Counted from the first letter of the stretch, positions 1 through 8,917 are shown. The stretch is DNA of 64,000 nt from Klebsiella sp. WP3-W18-ESBL-02 (GCF_014168815.1 NZ_AP021972.1:2480001-2544000), one strand, 5' to 3'. Made by a program: numbers and translations. The notes: generated from the sequence alone by a model not told the origin.

Positions 1-1
1 T

Positions 2-580
2 CATTACGACCATTGCGGCGGCGTGCCCTGGCTGCCGGATAACAGCCGCATTATTTGCCACCCGACCATTGGCAACGAGCGCTATGCCGCGCTGAACGTG
101 GCGGGGCGCAGCCATAAAATCAAAAAGCTGTCGCTGGAGATTGATTACGCTCGCCATCGTATGGAGTACACCCGCGCGCCGCTGCACATTAGTGACCGTT
201 TTATCTGGTCAGGCGAAATAGCCGTTGATAGCCCCAAAGCCTACGGTGTGACCGGCGATCAAACGGATTACGTGATTGATGAGGGGGTGTTGATTTATCT
301 GTCCGAACGCGGGCTGGTCATTATTACCGGCTGTGGGCACCGCGGGATTATCAACATTGTGCGGCACTGCCAGCAGATAACCGGCATCGACAAGGTCCAC
401 GCGATTATCGGCGGTTTTCATCTGCGCAGTGCTTCTCCGCGCACGCTCTGGCAGGTCAGGCAATTTTTACAGCAGCTTAAGCCCGATAAAGTCATGGGCT
501 GCCACTGCACCGGCGCGTGGGGAAAACTGTGGCTGCCGGAGGTTATCTCCCCGGCAACCGGCGACACCTTCACCCTGTAG
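2..580 (+). CDS. MBL-fold metallo-hydrolase, C-terminal part (5' end outside window)
   Basis: The frame is open from the first bases of the window, so the gene starts upstream; the internal GTG at 23 is not the real start. The first residues read HYDHCGG, the DH part of the HxHxDH metal-binding motif of metallo-beta-lactamase-fold hydrolases. Further metal-ligand motifs are GCGHRGI (near 315-360) and GGFHL (near 410). This spacing is that of the family often annotated as 7,8-dihydropterin-6-methyl-aminobenzene phosphate synthase-like hydrolases. The substrate is not deducible. A REP-like inverted repeat begins at the stop codon and separates it from the convergent mgtE. Confidence 0.85.
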   Translation, partial: HYDHCGGVPWLPDNSRIICHPTIGNERYAALNVAGRSHKIKKLSLEIDYARHRMEYTRAPLHISDRFIWSGEIAVDSPKAYGVTGDQTDYVIDEGVLIYLSERGLVIITGCGHRGIINIVRHCQQITGIDKVHAIIGGFHLRSASPRTLWQVRQFLQQLKPDKVMGCHCTGAWGKLWLPEVISPATGDTFTL

Positions 581-653
581 CCCGGCCAAGCGAAGCGCCG
601 GCGGGAATGAGTACCGAGCCAAACCCCGGCGGCGCTTCGCTTGGCTGGGCTAC
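577..653. repeat. REP-like long inverted repeat between convergent genes
   Basis: Two 29-base arms (577-605 and 625-653) are reverse complements at about 27 of 29 positions; both begin or end with GTAGCCC/GGGCTAC. It fills the gap between the convergent hydrolase and mgtE genes, so it probably ends or stabilises both transcripts. The type matches REP/BIME repeats of enterobacterial intergenic regions. Confidence 0.8.
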
Positions 654-671
654 GGAATGAGAGGCTTCGCG

Positions 672-1685
672 CTAGTTTAACCCTAAGAAATGCTGGGCGA
701 TTTTGAAGTAGATAATCAGCCCGGTGCCGTCAATCAGCGTGGCGATAAACGGCGCGGAAACCACCGCCGGGTCGATGCCGACGCGTTTAATGACCAGCGG
801 GATCACCGAGGAGACGATCGCACTCCAGATGGTAACGCACACCAGCGTCAGGCTGACGATAAAGGTGATTTCCGGGCCAATGCCCATGATCCATGCTCGC
901 AGGCAGCCTGCCGCGCCGAGCGTGATGGCGACCAGCATCGCCGTCGACATCTCTTTACGCAGAATTCGCCCCAGATCCCTTAAGCCCACTTCGCCTAGCG
1001 CCATGGCGCGCACCAGCGTCGAGGTGATTTGCGTACCGCTGTTGCCCCCGGTGCCAATCAGCAACGGGATAAAGAAGGCTAGCGCAATGGCGGACTCCAG
1101 CGCCTCTTCAAAGTGCTGAATCACGGTGCTGGTGTACGCTTCCGCGATAAACAGCAGCAGCAGCCAGACGGCGCGTTTTTTCCACAGCGTAACCGGGCTA
1201 ATCTCCAGATACGGTTTTTCCAGCGGCAACGTCGCCCCCTGAAGCTGCGCATCTTCGGTGATTTCATCGGCTAACAGCTTATCAATTTCTTTTTCATTGA
1301 GGCAGCCGATAAGCTTGCCGTTTTCAATCACCGGTAGCAGCGTCAGGCGGTGCTTTTCGATAAGCTCCGCGGCCACGTCGCGGGTATCGTCCGGGCCGAC
1401 GTGGAATAGGGTGGTGGTCATCAGCTGCGCGACCGGCTGATGATCGTCGGACGCTTGTAACAGCGCGCGAGTCGATAATATTCCACGCAGGTTGTCGCCG
1501 GAAACCACGAATACGGCGCAGGGGAAATGATCGTCATTTAATTGTCGCAGGAACATCTCGCGCGCTTCTTTTACGCTGAGTGGTTCCGGCAACGAAATAA
1601 ACGTTATCGACATGTAGCTTGAGATAATATCGCCCGTAGCCGGGGCAGTTGGATAGTGCGGCGCAGTGGCATGAATATAAGACAT
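672..1685 (-). CDS. mgtE: MgtE-family magnesium transporter
   Basis: Inner-membrane Mg2+ channel/transporter of the MgtE family, 337 aa from the ATG at 1685. The reading frame stays open 13 codons further up, but the AGGG ribosome site 9 bases before this ATG supports the shorter start. Residues about 30-140 hold a CBS-domain pair with the LPVIENGKLIG segment. From about residue 175 there are five membrane segments including FIPLLIGTGGNSGTQ, the conserved pore signature with its acidic/Gly motif, and a C-terminal PFIATLIDGTG segment. It is shorter than Bacillus-type MgtE (about 450 aa) because most of the N-terminal superhelical domain is missing. An M-box riboswitch lies directly upstream, which independently supports a magnesium role. 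Confidence 0.9.
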   Translation of the reverse strand: MSYIHATAPHYPTAPATGDIISSYMSITFISLPEPLSVKEAREMFLRQLNDDHFPCAVFVVSGDNLRGILSTRALLQASDDHQPVAQLMTTTLFHVGPDDTRDVAAELIEKHRLTLLPVIENGKLIGCLNEKEIDKLLADEITEDAQLQGATLPLEKPYLEISPVTLWKKRAVWLLLLFIAEAYTSTVIQHFEEALESAIALAFFIPLLIGTGGNSGTQITSTLVRAMALGEVGLRDLGRILRKEMSTAMLVAITLGAAGCLRAWIMGIGPEITFIVSLTLVCVTIWSAIVSSVIPLVIKRVGIDPAVVSAPFIATLIDGTGLIIYFKIAQHFLGLN

Positions 1686-1694
1686 CAAAATGTT

Positions 1695-1717
1695 CCCTAT
1701 AGAAATTCTATATAGGG
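1695..1717 (-). promoter_or_regulatory. Hairpin masking the mgtE Shine-Dalgarno sequence
   Basis: Arms CCCTATA and TATAGGG enclose a 9-base loop just before the mgtE start. On the coding strand the 3' arm contains the AGGG that would bind ribosomes. No U-tract terminator follows. I infer a translational switch: the hairpin would be the OFF state when the upstream riboswitch has bound Mg2+. Confidence 0.6.
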
Positions 1718-1744
1718 CGAACAAAACTGGAAATGCTGAGAAAA

Positions 1745-1915
1745 ATCCCTACGTCCCGGTTTTAGCACTGAACAACGTATCTGTACGACCTTGAGCCGTC
1801 AGAAGTTATCTTGGCAACACCTTGATTCGATGGATGCCTGTATTTCCCTGTGATGGTCTCTCTCGATACCACCAGGGCGATAACTTATGTTTATTCAGGA
1901 GCCTCGCCATAACAA
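1745..1915 (-). ncRNA. M-box (ykoK) magnesium riboswitch upstream of mgtE
   Basis: Read on the minus strand, the leader contains blocks typical of the M-box aptamer in the right order: GGCGAGGCTCCTG (about 1910-1898), GAGAGACCATCACAGGG, ATCGA..AAGGTG, and finally CAGTGCTAAAACC followed by GTAGGG. These match the conserved GGUGAGGCUCCU, AAGGUGAU and CAGUGCUAAAGCUCUACG elements of the family. The aptamer ends about 60 bases before the mgtE ATG, leaving room for a short expression platform. Known role: Mg2+ binding lowers expression of Mg2+ transporters. Boundaries are approximate. The next 200 bases upstream hold a small GCGTGC/GCACGC hairpin (1956-1973) and probably the promoter, which I could not assign. 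Confidence 0.88.
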
Positions 1916-2068
1916 GATTATTAATTACGATGCTGAGTGAATTTATATTCCCCGCGTGCTTTCAGGCACGCTGGTAAATTCAACGAGCGTAATATAGCGC
2001 GTTATTATTCATTGCGGTGGTGAAAGATAAAGTGGTTGAGATTAGGTTTAGTATTTTGTTTGTGGCGT

Positions 2069-2099
2069 AAAAAACCCGGCGTCGCGATGCTCGGCCGGG
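2069..2099 (-). terminator. Rho-independent terminator of the narUZYWV operon
   Basis: On the minus strand the stem CCCGGC/GCCGGG (2094-2099 with 2075-2080) is followed by six T residues. It lies 19 bases after the narV stop codon. Confidence 0.85.
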
Positions 2100-2117
2100 C
2101 TACAGGGATTAAAACGG

Positions 2118-2317
2118 TTACCGGCGTGAGCGCACGACCTGATAACGGCGAGTCAGGTATTCCACCGGCGCGCTCCAGACGTGCACCAGGCGGGTGAACG
2201 GGAACAGCAGAAAGATGGTCATGCCGAGCACCAGATGCACGCGGTAAACCCAGGCTACGCCGTCCAGGTGCGCCGATGCGCCGCCGTGGAAGGTGACCAC
2301 CGCCTGCGCCCAGTCCA
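2118..2317 (-). pseudogene. narV: narV 3' fragment (cytochrome b subunit of nitrate reductase Z)
   Basis: C-terminal third of the NarI/NarV family haem b membrane subunit, cut from the rest of the gene by an IS5-family insertion. The fragment includes FHGGASAHLDG and the last membrane helix with the HLVLGM segment, followed by the usual basic tail ending RRYQVVRSRR. One of the axial haem histidines lies in this part. Removing the IS and one CTAG copy rejoins it in frame with 3518-3998 to give 226 aa, close to the 225-226 aa usual for the family. Without a start signal it is unlikely to be translated. Confidence 0.93.
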
Positions 2318-2321
2318 CTAG

Positions 2322-3517
2322 GGAAGGTGCGAACAAGTTCCTGATATGAGATCATCATATTCATCCGGAGCGCATCCCAGAGGGACATCATGAGCCATCA
2401 ACTCACCTTCGCCGATAGTGAATTCAGCACTAAGCGCCGTCAGACCCGAAAAGAGATTTTCCTCTCCCGCATGGAGCAGATTCTGCCATGGCAGAATATG
2501 ACCGCTGTCATCGAGCCGTTTTATCCCAAGGCGGGCAATGGCCGACGGCCCTATCCGCTGGAAACCATGCTACGCATTCACTGCATGCAGCATTGGTACA
2601 ACCTGAGCGATGGCGCGATGGAAGATGCTCTGTACGAAATCGCCTCCATGCGCCTGTTTGCCCGATTATCCCTGGATAGCGCCCTGCCGGATCGCACCAC
2701 CATCATGAATTTCCGCCACCTGCTCGAGCAGCATCAACTGGCCCGTCAATTGTTCAAGACCATCAATCGCTGGCTGGCCGAAGCAGGCGTCATGATGACC
2801 CAAGGCACTTTGGTGGATGCCACCATCATTGAGGCACCCAGCTCTACCAAGAACAAAGAGCAGCAACGCGATCCGGAGATGCATCAGACCAAGAAAGGCA
2901 ATCAGTGGCACTTTGGCATGAAGGCCCACATTGGTGTCGATGCCAAGAGTGGCCTGACCCACAGCCTGGTCACCACCGCGGCCAACGAGCATGACCTCAA
3001 TCAGCTGGGTAATCTGCTTCATGGAGAGGAGCAATTTGTCTCAGCCGATGCCGGCTACCAAGGGGCGCCACAGCGCGAGGAGCTGGCCGAGGTGGATGTG
3101 GACTGGCTGATCGCCGAGCGCCCCGGCAAGGTAAGAACCTTGAAACAGCATCCACGCAAGAACAAAACGGCCATCAACATCGAATACATGAAAGCCAGCA
3201 TCCGGGCCAGGGTGGAGCACCCGTTTCGCATCATCAAGCGACAGTTCGGCTTCGTGAAAGCCAGATACAAGGGGCTGCTGAAAAACGATAACCAACTGGC
3301 GATGTTATTCACCCTGGCCAACCTGTTTCGGGTGGACCAAATGATACGTCAGTGGGAGAGATCTCAGTAAAAACCGGAAATAACGCCAGAAATGGTGGAA
3401 AAAATAGCCTAAATAGGCTGATTCGATGTATTTGCGGGAAAAAAATCGGCCCAGATCCGCGAAATTTTAATCAGCGAGTCAGCTTGGGAAGAAATGACCT
3501 GCTTATTCGCACCTTCC
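2322..3517 (+). mobile_element. IS5-family insertion sequence, ISKpn26-like, 1196 bp
   Basis: Terminal inverted repeats begin GGAAGGTGCGAA at 2322 and end TTCGCACCTTCC at 3517. The target duplication CTAG flanks both ends (2318-2321 and 3518-3521), matching the YTAR target preference of IS5. Total length is 1196 bp, the size I recall for ISKpn26 (IS5 itself is 1195 bp). One transposase gene reads opposite to narV. Both ends are intact, so the element looks capable of transposition. About 150 bases after the transposase stop are non-coding IS sequence. Confidence 0.95.
2390..3370 (+). CDS. IS5-family transposase (InsH-like)
   Basis: DDE transposase of 326 aa, nearly identical over its length to the InsH protein of E. 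coli IS5 as I recall it (start MSHQLTFADSEFS). It catalyses cut-and-paste movement of the surrounding element. Catalytic-region blocks include TLVDATIIEAP (first Asp), SADAGYQGA (second Asp) and the YMKASIRARVEHPFRIIK block with the last Glu. It is full-length and uninterrupted. The ATG lies just inside the left inverted repeat, as in IS5. Confidence 0.96.
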   Translation: MSHQLTFADSEFSTKRRQTRKEIFLSRMEQILPWQNMTAVIEPFYPKAGNGRRPYPLETMLRIHCMQHWYNLSDGAMEDALYEIASMRLFARLSLDSALPDRTTIMNFRHLLEQHQLARQLFKTINRWLAEAGVMMTQGTLVDATIIEAPSSTKNKEQQRDPEMHQTKKGNQWHFGMKAHIGVDAKSGLTHSLVTTAANEHDLNQLGNLLHGEEQFVSADAGYQGAPQREELAEVDVDWLIAERPGKVRTLKQHPRKNKTAINIEYMKASIRARVEHPFRIIKRQFGFVKARYKGLLKNDNQLAMLFTLANLFRVDQMIRQWERSQ

Positions 3518-3998
3518 CTAGCTTCAGCATTTCGCTGCCGTCAGGGTGCTGCGCGGAGAACGGAATGGTGGTCAGGCCGAGGCAGCACTGGATCAGCAAA
3601 ATACTGAGGATCAGAATATCCGCCGTCGATGAGGTTGCGCGAATGCGCGGGTTGAACAGACGACGAATCAGCAGACCAGCGCCGCCGACCAGCGTCATTA
3701 CCCCACAGGCACCGCCGAGAATCATCGCCATCAGCTGTTTCTGCGACAGCGGCAGCCAGGATTCATAGACCCAGTGCGGCGTCAGCATGCCGAAGAAGTG
3801 GCCGAAGAAGATCCCCAGAATACCGACGTGGAACAGGTTGGACCAAATCACCATTCCGCGCTTGTCGAGCATCTGGCTGGAGGAGGCGCGCCACGTGTAC
3901 TGACCGTAGTCGTAGCGCAGCCAGCTGCCCAGCAGGAACACCGTGCCGCAGAGGTAAGGGTAGATATCGTAAAAAAAGACGTTGAGGTACTGTATCAT
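3518..3998 (-). pseudogene. narV: narV 5' fragment (cytochrome b subunit of nitrate reductase Z)
   Basis: First 160 codons of the haem b subunit that anchors nitrate reductase in the inner membrane and passes electrons from quinol to the FeS subunit. Visible segments are FFYDIYPYLCGTVFLLGSWL (helix 1), SNLFHVGILGIFFGHFFG with haem histidines, and a further helix near residue 90. The frame then runs into the IS and stops in it at 3471, giving a 175-aa fusion with a foreign tail. The start overlaps the last codon of narW (ATGA-type coupling), as in intact nar operons. Confidence 0.93.
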
Positions 3999-4690
3999 TT
4001 CGGGCCTCCCGCACGGACGTCGACATACTGTGGCGCCACGTCCTGGCTAAAGCGTCGTTGATAACTTTGCAGTGGGGAACTGTCACAGGCGGTGGCGTTA
4101 TCTTCGATAAACTTCACCTGTTCTTCTTCCCAGACTGCGTCCAGCGCCTGACGGGTATCATCTCGCGCTTCACCCGCCACCTGTTTTGTGACACTGTCAC
4201 TTGATAATGATGTTTTCGCCAATGACAGCAGGGTGTCGAACAGCTGATACCACGGTGCCTGGCGCTGTTTCAGCCGCCCGCCAATCAGCGCCAGAATCGG
4301 CGCGACGTTTTGCAGGCCTTCCTGCGCCTGAGCCTGTGGCAGAATGCTGAGATACTCAAGATAGAGCGGCAGATGGTCAGGCAGTTCGCGGCAGTCGAGC
4401 TGCAAACCGGCCTGTTCATACTGCGACATGAGCTCAACCATCGCCTGACCACGGTCGCGGGATTCCGCATGCACGTGCTCAAACAGCATGAGTGACGTCG
4501 CGCGCCCGCGCTCGAAAATTTCGCACCATTCAGCCTGCTTATCAAGCAGCGAGGCCGCCAGATGTTGTTCAAGGAAGGGACGCAGCGCCGGGGCGTCGCT
4601 GTCAATCAGCGCAAACAGCTCCGCCTTGTTGTCCCAGCTTAGCTCATCGGGGTACTCCAGCAGCAGCCCGATGATTTTCAGGACTCGCAT
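3995..4690 (-). CDS. narW: Nitrate reductase molybdenum cofactor assembly chaperone NarW
   Basis: 231 aa, the same length as E. coli NarW, and of the NarJ/NarW family. It is a cytoplasmic chaperone that binds the catalytic subunit's N-terminus and holds it until molybdenum cofactor is inserted; it is not part of the final enzyme. Recognisable family segments are the N-terminal LLEYPDELSW and the middle LPDHLPLYLEYL. It overlaps narY by one base at its start and narV at its end, so translation is coupled. The gene itself is intact, but both its client subunit narZ and its neighbour narV are broken. Confidence 0.93.
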   Translation of the reverse strand: MRVLKIIGLLLEYPDELSWDNKAELFALIDSDAPALRPFLEQHLAASLLDKQAEWCEIFERGRATSLMLFEHVHAESRDRGQAMVELMSQYEQAGLQLDCRELPDHLPLYLEYLSILPQAQAQEGLQNVAPILALIGGRLKQRQAPWYQLFDTLLSLAKTSLSSDSVTKQVAGEARDDTRQALDAVWEEEQVKFIEDNATACDSSPLQSYQRRFSQDVAPQYVDVRAGGPK

Positions 4691-6216
4691 TAGTCTTTCT
4701 CCCCGATGTTGATGGCATCAATACGGTGGCTGTTAAACAGGTTGAACTTGGTGTCCGACCCGTGACAACCGTCGCCGAAGGTGAAGCCGCAGCCCTTGCT
4801 TTCCGGGAAGGCATCTTCCGCCATTTCACGATGGCTGGTGGGGATCACGAAACGATCTTCGTAGTTGGCAATCGCCAGGTAGCGGTACATTTCTTCAACC
4901 TGTTCGACGCTTAAGCCCACTTCTTCCAGCGCGCGCGTGTCGGTGACCCCTTCAACGGTCTGCGAGCGTTTGTAGTGACGCATGGCCATCATGCGTTTCA
5001 GCGCGCGCAGCACCGGGCCGGTGTCGCCCGCACTTAGCATATTTGCCAGGTACTGTACCGGAATACGCAGGCTTTCGACCGCTGGCAGAATGCTGTCGGT
5101 TTTCGGCAGGCCGCCTGCGTCCGCAACGGACTGAATCGGCGACAGCGGCGGCACGTACCAGACCATTGGCAGGGTACGGTATTCTGGATGCAGCGGCAGC
5201 GCCAGCTTCCAGTCCATCGCCATTTTGTATACCGGCGAACGCTGGGCGGCGTCGAGGGTGTTCTGGGTGATGCCTTGTTTTAGCGCTTCTTCAATCACCG
5301 CCGGGTCGTGTGGGTCGAGGAACACATCGCACTGGCGTTCATAAAGATCGGTTTCTTTCTCGGTGCTGGCGGCCTCTTCAATGCGGTCAGCATCGTACAG
5401 CAGCACGCCCAGGTAGCGGATGCGGCCAACGCAGGTTTCCGAGCACACGGTCGGCTGGCCGGACTCGATGCGCGGGTAGCAGAAGATGCATTTTTCCGAC
5501 TTGCCGCTCTTCCAGTTGAAGTAGATTTTTTTGTACGGACAGCCGCTGATGCACATACGCCAGCCGCGGCATTTGTCCTGATCGATCAGCACAATGCCGT
5601 CTTCTTCACGCTTGTAGATAGCACCGCTTGGACAGGTGGCAACGCAGCTTGGGTTCAGGCAGTGTTCGCACAGACGCGGCAGGTACATCATGAAGGTGTT
5701 TTCAAACTGACCGTACATCTCCTTTTGCATTTCCTGGAAGTTATGGTCGTGGGCGCGCTTTTCGAATTCGCCGCCGAGCAGTTCTTCCCAGTTCGGGCCC
5801 CATTCAATTTTGTTCATCCGCTGCCCGCTGATCAGCGAGCGCGGGCGGGCGGTTGGCAGATGTTTGCCTTCCGGCGCGTTGTGCAGATGCTGGTAATCGT
5901 AGGTGAACGGCTCGTAATAGTCGTCAATCCCCGGGATCAGCGGGTTGGCGAATATTTTCGACAGCACGCCAATACGCCCGCCGAGGCGCGGCGTCAGCTT
6001 ACCGGATATACCGCGTACCCAACCACCTTGCCACTTTTCCTGGTTTTCCCAATCCTTCGGGAAACCGATGCCCGGTTTGGTTTCCACGTTGTTGAACCAC
6101 GCATATTCCATGCCTTCGCGGCTGCTCCAGACGTTTTTACAGGTCACGGAGCAGGTATGGCAGCCAATGCATTTATCAAGATTTAACACCATCCCAACCT
6201 GCGAGCGAATCTTCAT
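4690..6216 (-). CDS. narY: Respiratory nitrate reductase Z iron-sulfur subunit
   Basis: 508-aa beta subunit that relays electrons from the cytochrome b subunit to the molybdenum subunit on the cytoplasmic face of the membrane. Four cysteine clusters are visible: CIGCHTCSVTC (residue 16 on), CEHCLNPSCVATC (about 184), CRGWRMCISGC (about 216, where Trp replaces one Cys as expected for the [3Fe-4S] centre) and CIFCYPRIESGQPTVCSETC (about 243). The length is close to NarH/NarY (512-514 aa). The start codon overlaps the narZ stop region. The gene is intact but now lies downstream of the prophage, so it is cut off from the operon promoter upstream of narU. Confidence 0.95.
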   Translation of the reverse strand: MKIRSQVGMVLNLDKCIGCHTCSVTCKNVWSSREGMEYAWFNNVETKPGIGFPKDWENQEKWQGGWVRGISGKLTPRLGGRIGVLSKIFANPLIPGIDDYYEPFTYDYQHLHNAPEGKHLPTARPRSLISGQRMNKIEWGPNWEELLGGEFEKRAHDHNFQEMQKEMYGQFENTFMMYLPRLCEHCLNPSCVATCPSGAIYKREEDGIVLIDQDKCRGWRMCISGCPYKKIYFNWKSGKSEKCIFCYPRIESGQPTVCSETCVGRIRYLGVLLYDADRIEEAASTEKETDLYERQCDVFLDPHDPAVIEEALKQGITQNTLDAAQRSPVYKMAMDWKLALPLHPEYRTLPMVWYVPPLSPIQSVADAGGLPKTDSILPAVESLRIPVQYLANMLSAGDTGPVLRALKRMMAMRHYKRSQTVEGVTDTRALEEVGLSVEQVEEMYRYLAIANYEDRFVIPTSHREMAEDAFPESKGCGFTFGDGCHGSDTKFNLFNSHRIDAINIGEKD

Positions 6217-8169
6217 TTTGCCGCCTCCTGTACCTGGTCATGGCCTTCATCGTCCAGCCAATTAATATTTTTCATTTTGCGGATCATAATGAACTCATCG
6301 CGGTTCGAACCGACCGTGCCGTAGTAGTTAAAGCTGTAGGCAAGCTGCGCATAGCCGCCAATCATATGGGTAGGTTTCGGGCAAATACGCGTGACCGAGT
6401 TGTGGATACCGCCGCGTCGACCGGTGACCTCCGAGCCTGGAATATTCATCAGACGCTCCTGGGCGTGATACATCATGGTCATGCCCGGCGGCACGCGCTG
6501 GCTGACCACCGCGCGGGCGGTCAGCGCACCGTTAGCGTTGAAGGCTTCAATCCAGTCGTTATCGGCAATGCCCAGTTCTTTGGCGTCGGTTTCACTCAGC
6601 CAGACGATCGGCCCGCCGCGCGACAGCGTCAGCATCAGCAGGTTCTCGCTGTAGGTGGAGTGAATACCCCATTTCTGGTGCGGCGTCAGGAAGTTGAGCG
6701 CTTTTTCCGGGAACCCGTTTGGCGGTATTGCGTTCATCTGACTGACGCTGCGGGTATCGATAGGCGGACGGTAGGCCACCAGGCTTTCGCCGAAGTCGCG
6801 CATCCACGGGTGATCCTGGTACAGCGACTGACGACCGGAAACGGTACGCCATGGGATCAGCTCGTGTACGTTGGTGTAGCCCGCGTTGTACGAGACATGT
6901 TCATCTTCCAGACCCGACCAGGTGGGGCTGGAGATAATTTTACGCGGCTGCGCCTGAATGTCGCGGAAGCGGATTTTTTCATCTTCCTTGTTGAGCGCCA
7001 GGTGCGCGTGTTCGCGGCCGGTAAATTCCGCCAGCGCTTCCCAGGCCTTCACGGCTACCTGACCGTTGGTTTCCGGGGCGAGGGCGAGGATCACTTCTGC
7101 GGCATCTATCGCGGTCTCAATACACGGGCGGCCTTTGGCCGGGCCGTCGAGCTTGACGTAGTTGAGCTTGCCGAGGAAATCGACTTCGGTCTGGGTTTTC
7201 CAGCCAATGCCTTTACCGCCGTTGCCGAGTTTATCCATCAGCGGCCCCAGCGAGGTAAAGCGCTCGTAGGTGGCCGGATAGTCGCGCTCGACGGCGATGA
7301 TATTCGGTGCGGTTTTGCCCGGGATCAGGTCACATTCGCCTTTGCGCCAGTCCTGGATCGCAAACGGCTGGGCCAGTTCTGCCGGCGAGTCGTGCTGTAA
7401 CGGTTGCAGCACGACGTCGGTTTCGGTCCCCAGATGGCCCTGGCAGATGCTCGAAAATGCTTTGGCGATGCCTTTGTAGATCTCCCAGTCACTTTTCGAT
7501 TCCCACGCCGGGTCGACGGCGGCGGAAAGCGGGTGGATAAACGGGTGCATGTCTGACGTGTTCATGTCGTCTTTTTCGTACCAGGTGGCGGTCGGCAGGA
7601 CGATATCGGAGAACAGGCAGGTGCTGGACATGCGGAAATCGAGCGTCACCAGCAGATCCAGCTTGCCTTCAAGGGCTGCAGTCTGCCACTCGACCTCTTC
7701 CGGTTTAACGTCATCGGTCGAACCCAATTCTTCCCCCTGAATACCGCTGTCCGCACCCAGCAGGTACTTCAGCATGTATTCATGTCCTTTGCCGGAAGAT
7801 CCCAGCAGGTTAGAGCGCCAGATGAACATGTTGCGCGGATGGTTCTGCCCGCTATCCGGCTGTTCACTGGCAAAACGGATGTCGCCGGACTTCAGCGCCT
7901 GCACGGTGTACGCCTGCGGCGTCATGCCGGCGGCTTCGGCTTTGGCTTTCAGACTCAGCGGGTTGAGGTTGAGCTGCGGTGCAGATGGCAGCCAGCCCAT
8001 ACGTTCGGCGCGAACGTTAAAGTCGATCAGATGGCCGGTATATTTCGCCGGATCGGCCAGCGGGGAAAGCAGTTCCTGCGCGGTCAGCTTCTCGTAGCGC
8101 CACTGACTGGCGTGATTGTAGAAGTAGGAGGTACTGTTCATCTGACGCGGCGGGCGGTTCCAGTCCAGC
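6213..8169 (-). pseudogene. narZ: narZ 3' part (nitrate reductase Z alpha subunit, interrupted by prophage)
   Basis: C-terminal half of the Mo-bis-MGD catalytic subunit. Recognisable family segments include HPRNMFIWRSNLLGSSGKGH, the LPTATWYEKDDMNTSDMHPF region and HMIGGYAQLAYSFNYYGTVG near the end. The frame is open up to the prophage border; an internal ATG at 8141 is not a natural start. Joining it to 43352-45141 after removing the prophage and one TCCAGC copy gives exactly 1246 aa, the length of E. coli NarZ. Confidence 0.95.
8164..8169. repeat. Target-site duplication, left copy
   Basis: TCCAGC at 8164-8169 is repeated at 43352-43357 directly outside the other prophage end. Only one copy is needed to rebuild narZ. 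The phage ends are TG and CA, which makes the duplication 6 bp; if the last phage base were counted differently it could be 5 bp as in Mu. Confidence 0.85.
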
Positions 8170-8218
8170 TGATGCGCCGCGCGATAAATGCGCCCATTTC
8201 CGTGAGATAAATGGCATC
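8170..8218. promoter_or_regulatory. Left prophage end with two transposase-binding repeats
   Basis: The core GATAAATG occurs at 8183-8190 and again at 8206-8213, exactly 23 bp apart, with the first core 13 bases from the terminal TG. The right end, read inward, has the same core at the same distance and a degenerate copy 23 bp further in. This symmetry is expected for sites bound by the MuA-like transposase. Confidence 0.75.
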
Positions 8219-8247
8219 GCTGCGGCGTTTCAATATTCGCAAAAGAA

Positions 8248-8829
8248 TTACATTCCTACTGCGTTATCCTTCCTCTGACCATCCACCGGAAAGTATCGGT
8301 AAAGCGTCGATAACCCTACACCATAGATAATGGCCAACTGCTGGCGGGTGTGCCCCTTCGCCAATAGCCGCCCAATCTGCTCTCGTTCATGCACTTTTAA
8401 TGCGTTGGGCCTTCCACCTACGCGTCCTTGTGCTCTGGCTGCTGCCAGCCCGGCCACTGTCCGTTCGACGATTAGCTCGCGTTCCATCTCCGCCAGTGCC
8501 GACATCACGTGGAAAAAGAAGCGCCCCATGGCAGTGCTGGTATCAATACTGTCTGTTAAAGAGCGGAAGTGGGCACCGCGTTCATGTAACTCTGATATCA
8601 GTGCGATCAGGTTCTTAACGCTGCGCCCCAGCCTGTCCAGTTTCCACACGACCAGGGTGTCTCCGCTATTAACGCACTTTAAAGCGCGTTTCAGACCGGG
8701 ACGGCTGGCAACTTTTCCACTCATACGGTCTTCAAAAATGCGGTCACAGTTTGCGCTTGTGAGTGCATTACGCTGTAAATCGCTGTTCTGGTCGATTGTT
8801 GATACGCGGATATAACCAATGATGGCCAT
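8248..8829 (-). CDS. gin: Serine site-specific DNA invertase, Gin/Hin type
   Basis: 193-aa small serine recombinase that flips the adjacent tail-fibre segment. The N-terminus has IGYIRVSTIDQNSDLQ, with the catalytic Ser in RVST. Mid-protein motifs are WKLDRLGRSVKNL and FHVMSALAEMERELIVERT, typical of Fis-dependent invertases. A C-terminal helix-turn-helix lies in GHTRQQLAIIYGVGLSTLYRYF. The frame stays open far upstream, but the ATG at 8829 follows a strong GAGGAGGAG ribosome site. It sits at the left phage end next to a gix-like site, as gin does in Mu. Fis enhancer sites were not located. Confidence 0.95.
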   Translation of the reverse strand: MAIIGYIRVSTIDQNSDLQRNALTSANCDRIFEDRMSGKVASRPGLKRALKCVNSGDTLVVWKLDRLGRSVKNLIALISELHERGAHFRSLTDSIDTSTAMGRFFFHVMSALAEMERELIVERTVAGLAAARAQGRVGGRPNALKVHEREQIGRLLAKGHTRQQLAIIYGVGLSTLYRYFPVDGQRKDNAVGM

Positions 8830-8891
8830 CAATTCTCCTCCTCTATGTCGCAGCGGGAGGATTTTTACAGATTTCGCTATGTGTAACCGCT

Positions 8892-8917
8892 TTTCCAAAA
8901 ACCTTGGTTTAGGAGAA
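8892..8917 (-). repeat. gix-like recombination site 1
   Basis: A 26-bp imperfect palindrome with 12-bp half sites around a TT core (AA on the minus strand). It resembles Mu gix and Salmonella hix sites (AAACC/GGTTT around the core). It is inverted relative to site 2 at 10653. Its reading frame encodes KNLGL, the same residues as at site 2, so recombination keeps the fibre protein in frame. Confidence 0.88.

Noticed and set aside
5308..7400. Long open frames on the plus strand opposite narY and narZ (5308-6186 and 6240-7400)
   Set aside because: They are antisense shadows of well-recognised genes with high third-position GC; the predicted proteins have no sensible domain.
8819..8892. ATG start at 8819 for the plus-strand fibre module
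   Set aside because: The stretch before the gix site is the reverse of the gin leader; the module is silent and begins in the recombination site.
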